In this document: piece by piece, positions 5,610 to 8,780 of the stretch
Numbering within the stretch: position 1 is the first letter of the stretch
Layout: each line of letters begins with the position of its first letter
Origin: an uncultured Muribaculaceae bacterium
Lineage (GTDB): Bacteria; Bacteroidota; Bacteroidia; Bacteroidales; Muribaculaceae
Length of the DNA stretch: 8,780 bases
Assembly: GCA_910579605.1 (NCBI GenBank)
Contig: CAJTUG010000031.1
Span: 17,102-25,881 of the forward strand
Reading direction: 5' to 3'
The notes under the pieces: model-generated
What the model saw: the letters and a program-made list of their open reading frames with translations, nothing else
What the model was told of the DNA's origin: nothing
Database searches by the model: none
Translations under genes and position numbers: made by a program

Positions 5610-6293
5610 TTAGAAACTCCCCATTTCAAGTTCCGACATTACGTGTCCGTCAAACAGTTTTACAACGCGATTGGCATATTGAGCGTCATGTTGTGAATGA
5701 GTTACCATCACTATAGTGGTGCCATCCTTGTGAAGCTCCTTCAGAAGTTCCATCACCTCTTTGCCGTTTTTTGAGTCCAAATTACCTGTGGGTTCATCAG
5801 CAAGAATAATTTTAGGATTAGCTATGACAGCTCTCGCAATCGCGGCACGTTGTTGTTGGCCACCCGAAAGTTGGGTGGGGAAGTGGTTGCTGCGATGAGC
5901 AATTCCCATGCGCTCCATTGCCTTCTTAACTCTTTCGCGACGTTCCACCTTTTCTATGCCCATGTAGAGAAGAGGTAATTCAATGTTTTCCGCTACCGTA
6001 AGCTCATCTATAAGGTTGAAACTCTGGAATACAAAACCAATGGTTCCTTTTCTAACTTCCACTCGATTATTTTCTTTCATACGGCTCACGTTTGTACCGT
6101 TAAGAATATACTTGCCTCTGGTGGGAGTATCAAGCAAGCCGATGATATTAAGCAATGTAGATTTGCCGCAGCCACTCGGACCCATGATGGCTACAAATTC
6201 CCCAGTCTTAACATCGAGGTTCACTTCGTTGAGAGCCCATGTCTCAACCTCATCTGTCTGGAAAATTTTTTGAAGGTTTTCTATATGTATCAT
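5610..6293 (-). CDS. ABC transporter ATP-binding protein, LolD/MacB type
   Basis: Cytoplasmic ATPase of 227 residues that powers the FtsX/MacB-type permease. All nucleotide-binding motifs are present and canonical: Walker A GPSGCGKST (38-46), Q-loop Gln90 (GFVFQSFNLI), signature LSGGQQQR (142-149), Walker B IILADEP (162-168) with catalytic Glu167, D-loop NLDS, and switch His199 (VTHS). The LIDELTVAENIELPLLY segment after the Q-loop is typical of the MacB/LolD/FtsE-like branch that drives mechanical work on substrates in the periplasm or inner-membrane leaflet, not import. There is no fused membrane domain; the permease is a separate gene here, unlike MacB itself. The start ATG follows the adaptor stop after 3 bases. 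LolD of lipoprotein sorting is the main alternative, but the adjacent HlyD-like adaptor argues for an efflux or secretion role. Confidence 0.93.
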   Translation of the reverse strand: MIHIENLQKIFQTDEVETWALNEVNLDVKTGEFVAIMGPSGCGKSTLLNIIGLLDTPTRGKYILNGTNVSRMKENNRVEVRKGTIGFVFQSFNLIDELTVAENIELPLLYMGIEKVERRERVKKAMERMGIAHRSNHFPTQLSGGQQQRAAIARAVIANPKIILADEPTGNLDSKNGKEVMELLKELHKDGTTIVMVTHSQHDAQYANRVVKLFDGHVMSELEMGSF

Positions 6294-6296
6294 TAT

Positions 6297-7544
6297 TTAT
6301 TGAAGAATTATTTCGTCTTTATTGTTGAATTGTTCGTATCCATTTACTATAATTTGATCTCCTGGCTGAAGCCCTGATACGACTTCGTATTGGGTGGGAT
6401 TTTTCCTGCCAAGAACAATCGGAGTCTTGACTGCTATCCCTCCGTCAATAATCTTGTAGATCCATTTACCGTTTGTGGCGGTATGGAAATCGCCATTAGG
6501 AATTATAACCGCCTGTTCTGATTGACCCAATTCTATCTGTACACGATAACTCTTGCCAACCCTGAGATTTTCAGGTTGCCGGTCGGTAAAAACTAAATCC
6601 ACTTCAAAATTCCGCTCTCTAATTTCCGGTACTACACGGCTGACACGCAGAGGAAATTGTACTCCCTGACTTGTTATGCACCCTTGAAGACCTGTTGATA
6701 TTCTGTCGACATAATATTCATTGAGAAGAACATGAAGTTTGAAATTATTCATCATCTTTATTTCCCCGATACTTGCGCCGGATTTAACCTGCTCGCCCGT
6801 CGAGACTGTAAGGAAACTTAACTGTCCAGATATGGGAGCACGCACAATAAGATTCTCTTTTCGAGCAAGAGCCCGGTCTCTTTTCGTACGGACACGTTCC
6901 AGATCAACTTGTAACAATTCCCGGCGGAGTATAGTGGTTGCCGAGTCATGGATGAGGTTGCGACGCTGAAGCTCAGTTTTATTTCTATGGTAATTATATT
7001 CACGCTCAGCAAGATCGAATTCTGCTCGACTCTTCATTCCCATATTAAACTCTTCTTGAGCTATGCGACGTTTATCTTCAATTTGATTCATCTCAAAATT
7101 TACGTCAAGTGTCTGCTGTTGGAGAGTTAACGATTTTTGCGATATTTCAATTTCCTGTTCCTTGAGAAGCCTTTGCTGTCTCTGGTACTCATCTTCCTCA
7201 TCGCTTATTGTGCGCAAGAGTTCGGGATTTTTCAATATCAGAATCGTATCACCTTCATTAAGAATGGCGCCATCTTCAGCTATCACTTTATCCACAAATC
7301 CAGTTTCCAATGCATTTGCTTTTACTGTTTTGAACGGATGTACTATCCCTTCCACATCTACATATTCAAGAAAGCTGGCATTCACCACCTCGGCCGTCTC
7401 TATCAGATCTCTGTTTATACTGCTGCGTTGAGGCCTTACAAGAGTAGATACGGCATAGATTATCAAAGCGAAAATGCTGATTCCCGCAATTATGTAGTAT
7501 TTGTAACGCCAATACCATGCTTTTTTTGTCTTTTTTACGTCCAT
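6297..7544 (-). CDS. HlyD/MacA-like periplasmic adaptor (membrane fusion protein)
   Basis: Adaptor of 415 residues that bridges the inner-membrane permease and an outer-membrane TolC-like channel. I chose ATG 7544 (MDVKKTKKAW), which leaves 5 bases after the permease stop; the TTG at 7553 would overlap that stop. Visible parts: a short basic cytoplasmic tail; one membrane anchor (about 17-36, YIIAGISIFALIIYAV); the first half of a lipoyl/barrel-sandwich domain (about 60-107, with EDGAILNEGDTILIL); a long coiled-coil hairpin rich in Glu, Gln, Arg (about 110-230); the second lipoyl half (IVRAPISGQLSFLTVSTGEQV, 233-253); a beta-barrel domain (about 265-340); and a C-terminal membrane-proximal domain ending GLQPGDQIIVNGYEQF. 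The long hairpin is what would touch TolC. No lipobox, so it is anchored by its N-terminal helix and not by lipid. Substrate unknown. Confidence 0.92.
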   Translation of the reverse strand: MDVKKTKKAWYWRYKYYIIAGISIFALIIYAVSTLVRPQRSSINRDLIETAEVVNASFLEYVDVEGIVHPFKTVKANALETGFVDKVIAEDGAILNEGDTILILKNPELLRTISDEEDEYQRQQRLLKEQEIEISQKSLTLQQQTLDVNFEMNQIEDKRRIAQEEFNMGMKSRAEFDLAEREYNYHRNKTELQRRNLIHDSATTILRRELLQVDLERVRTKRDRALARKENLIVRAPISGQLSFLTVSTGEQVKSGASIGEIKMMNNFKLHVLLNEYYVDRISTGLQGCITSQGVQFPLRVSRVVPEIRERNFEVDLVFTDRQPENLRVGKSYRVQIELGQSEQAVIIPNGDFHTATNGKWIYKIIDGGIAVKTPIVLGRKNPTQYEVVSGLQPGDQIIVNGYEQFNNKDEIILQ

Positions 7545-7549
7545 TGATC

Positions 7550-8780
7550 TCAATCTTTAAGATATGTTACCGGGTTGACGTTCATCACGTCCTTGATTTT
7601 CCAATAAAGCGTTAAGAAGATTGCTGCTACGCACACCAACAGTGAGATGACGGAAGTTATCAATGGAGAACTTTCAAAACTAAATGTCTCGTTAAGTGCA
7701 ACGATAATCATCCATGATATAGGTAGAGCAATCAATATGCTTATCCCGACAATGATGATATATATTTTGGTAAAGATGCGGCATATATCTTTCGATTTTG
7801 CTCCGTTTATCTTTCTCAACGCCATTTCCTTTCTGCGTCGTCGAGTATCAAGTGAAATAGCGGAATAAATAGTGGCGACCGTTGTTGTCATGCTTATGCC
7901 AAGCATGATGTAAATTATAGTACGGATCGCTGTCACTGATTTGTATTGTCCAAGTAATTCGAAAGAAAGGTTTTTTGGATAAGCATCCAGACGTTCGGGT
8001 GCTATCCTGGCAACGAGATTTTTTATATCTTGTTTTGCCTCATTCTCCATGCCTTTTTTGGGAAGGATGTAGAAATGACATTTATCATTGTTGTCTTTTG
8101 AAGGATCTGCCAGAATTACTGCGGCAGTTCCACAAAAGGGCATTTGATCAAACCATCCGGCAATATCATATTGAGTGTCGTCAATTATAATCTTTTGGGT
8201 GCCCCATTCTCCAGTTTCCGTCATCTTTTCTTTGATTTCGTGACTTACGAGTACGTACCGTTGAAGCGAATTTTGAGGATTGAGATAATTAATGTTCATA
8301 TCATAAAAATTGACCACATCGTTTCCGCGCTGGTAATAAGCTATTGCTATGCTACGGGTAGAGTCGGCATATTCAATTGAAATCCCTGCGGTCGCTACAT
8401 TAATCACTTGTCTCACACTTTCAAGACGCTCTAATCCCTCAGCTATCTGAAGAATTTTATACTCTGGCATTCTGTCTGCATGAACCATAAAACCTCTCTC
8501 ATATGTGGATTTGTCTGATGGCATGCCGAGCTGTCGCTCAATGCGATTGAATCCTAAAGCAAAAACAGTGGTGACGCTCAGGAATATTATGCAGATTACT
8601 ATCTGGATGCATATTCCGATGTTTCGGAACATATGTTTTTTTGGTCTCATCTGAAATGCGAGACCTGACTTGTTGGAAGAAATTTGCTTGACCATATACA
8701 AATCTGCAATAAGGCATATTACTATTATCGATAGATAACAACATGATGTCAAGCTAAATATCGTTCCCCTATCAAAATTC
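7550..8780 (-). CDS. FtsX/MacB-type ABC permease, partial (5' end outside window)
   Basis: Inner-membrane subunit of the pump. The frame is open to the right edge, so the visible 409 residues are the C-terminal part. Counting from the edge, the visible parts are: a membrane helix (about 10-29); a basic cytoplasmic loop (SNKSGLAFQMRPKKH); a second helix that begins a new half (about 52-77, FRNIGICIQIVICIIFLSV); a periplasmic MacB-like domain (about 78-280); then three helices (about 286-310, 338-361, 372-394). Between the first two of these lies the cytoplasmic coupling segment RRKEMALRKINGAK (314-327), the FtsX-family signature that contacts the ATPase. The helix before the second half suggests the usual Bacteroidetes form of about 800 residues with two FtsX halves; that length is inferred. 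The TTG at 8752 is not the true start. The stop lies 5 bases before the adaptor ATG. Confidence 0.9.
   Translation of the reverse strand, partial: NFDRGTIFSLTSCCYLSIIVICLIADLYMVKQISSNKSGLAFQMRPKKHMFRNIGICIQIVICIIFLSVTTVFALGFNRIERQLGMPSDKSTYERGFMVHADRMPEYKILQIAEGLERLESVRQVINVATAGISIEYADSTRSIAIAYYQRGNDVVNFYDMNINYLNPQNSLQRYVLVSHEIKEKMTETGEWGTQKIIIDDTQYDIAGWFDQMPFCGTAAVILADPSKDNNDKCHFYILPKKGMENEAKQDIKNLVARIAPERLDAYPKNLSFELLGQYKSVTAIRTIIYIMLGISMTTTVATIYSAISLDTRRRRKEMALRKINGAKSKDICRIFTKIYIIIVGISILIALPISWMIIVALNETFSFESSPLITSVISLLVCVAAIFLTLYWKIKDVMNVNPVTYLKD

Noticed and set aside
7545..7553. TTG 7553 as the adaptor start
   Set aside because: It overlaps the permease stop and adds only three residues; ATG 7544 gives a normal short gap.
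8750..8752. TTG 8752 as the permease start
   Set aside because: The frame continues without a stop to the window edge, and the protein would begin in the middle of a two-half FtsX permease; the gene is simply cut by the window.

Overview
The window looks like chromosome from a gut-type Bacteroidales bacterium. A Bacteroidetes-type putative outer-membrane porin (Porin_10-like) is present. Promoter-like sites follow the Bacteroidetes -33 TTTG / -7 TAnnTTTG pattern instead of -35/-10. Base composition is AT-rich with few clear Shine-Dalgarno sites, and the NtrC-type regulator carries a receiver variant common in this phylum. Family or genus cannot be fixed from sequence alone. I see no transposon, phage, CRISPR, rRNA or tRNA.

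Left part (1-2388): the 5' part of a minus-strand gene for a helical, repetitive, LEA/apolipoprotein-like protein runs off the left edge. It diverges from a complete porin gene (385-2388, +). Each of the two has its own consensus promoter. The porin promoter sits so close to the ATG that its mRNA should be leaderless or nearly so.

Middle part (2389-3070): 682 bases without a recognisable protein gene. The part next to the porin end appears to hold an undescribed small RNA on the minus strand (about 2417-2545). It has an ideal promoter (TTTG-N19-TACCTTTG), a 6-bp hairpin capped by GCAA, and a 12-bp terminator hairpin capped by GUGA followed by six U. The rest is AT-rich DNA with a perfect 16-bp palindrome at 2759-2774 and some weaker inverted repeats.

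Right part (3071-8780): a tightly packed minus-strand operon, read from right to left. It encodes an FtsX/MacB-type ABC permease (5' end outside the window), an HlyD/MacA-like periplasmic adaptor, a LolD/MacB-type ATPase, a sigma-54-dependent NtrC-family response regulator, and a histidine kinase without membrane segments. The first three should form a tripartite export or efflux pump, with a TolC-like outer-membrane partner not seen here. The last two should sense a cytoplasmic or membrane-proximal cue and control transcription, probably of the pump itself. A second, internal promoter just before the regulator gene could let the two-component pair be made without the pump. The pump substrate cannot be told from the sequence.
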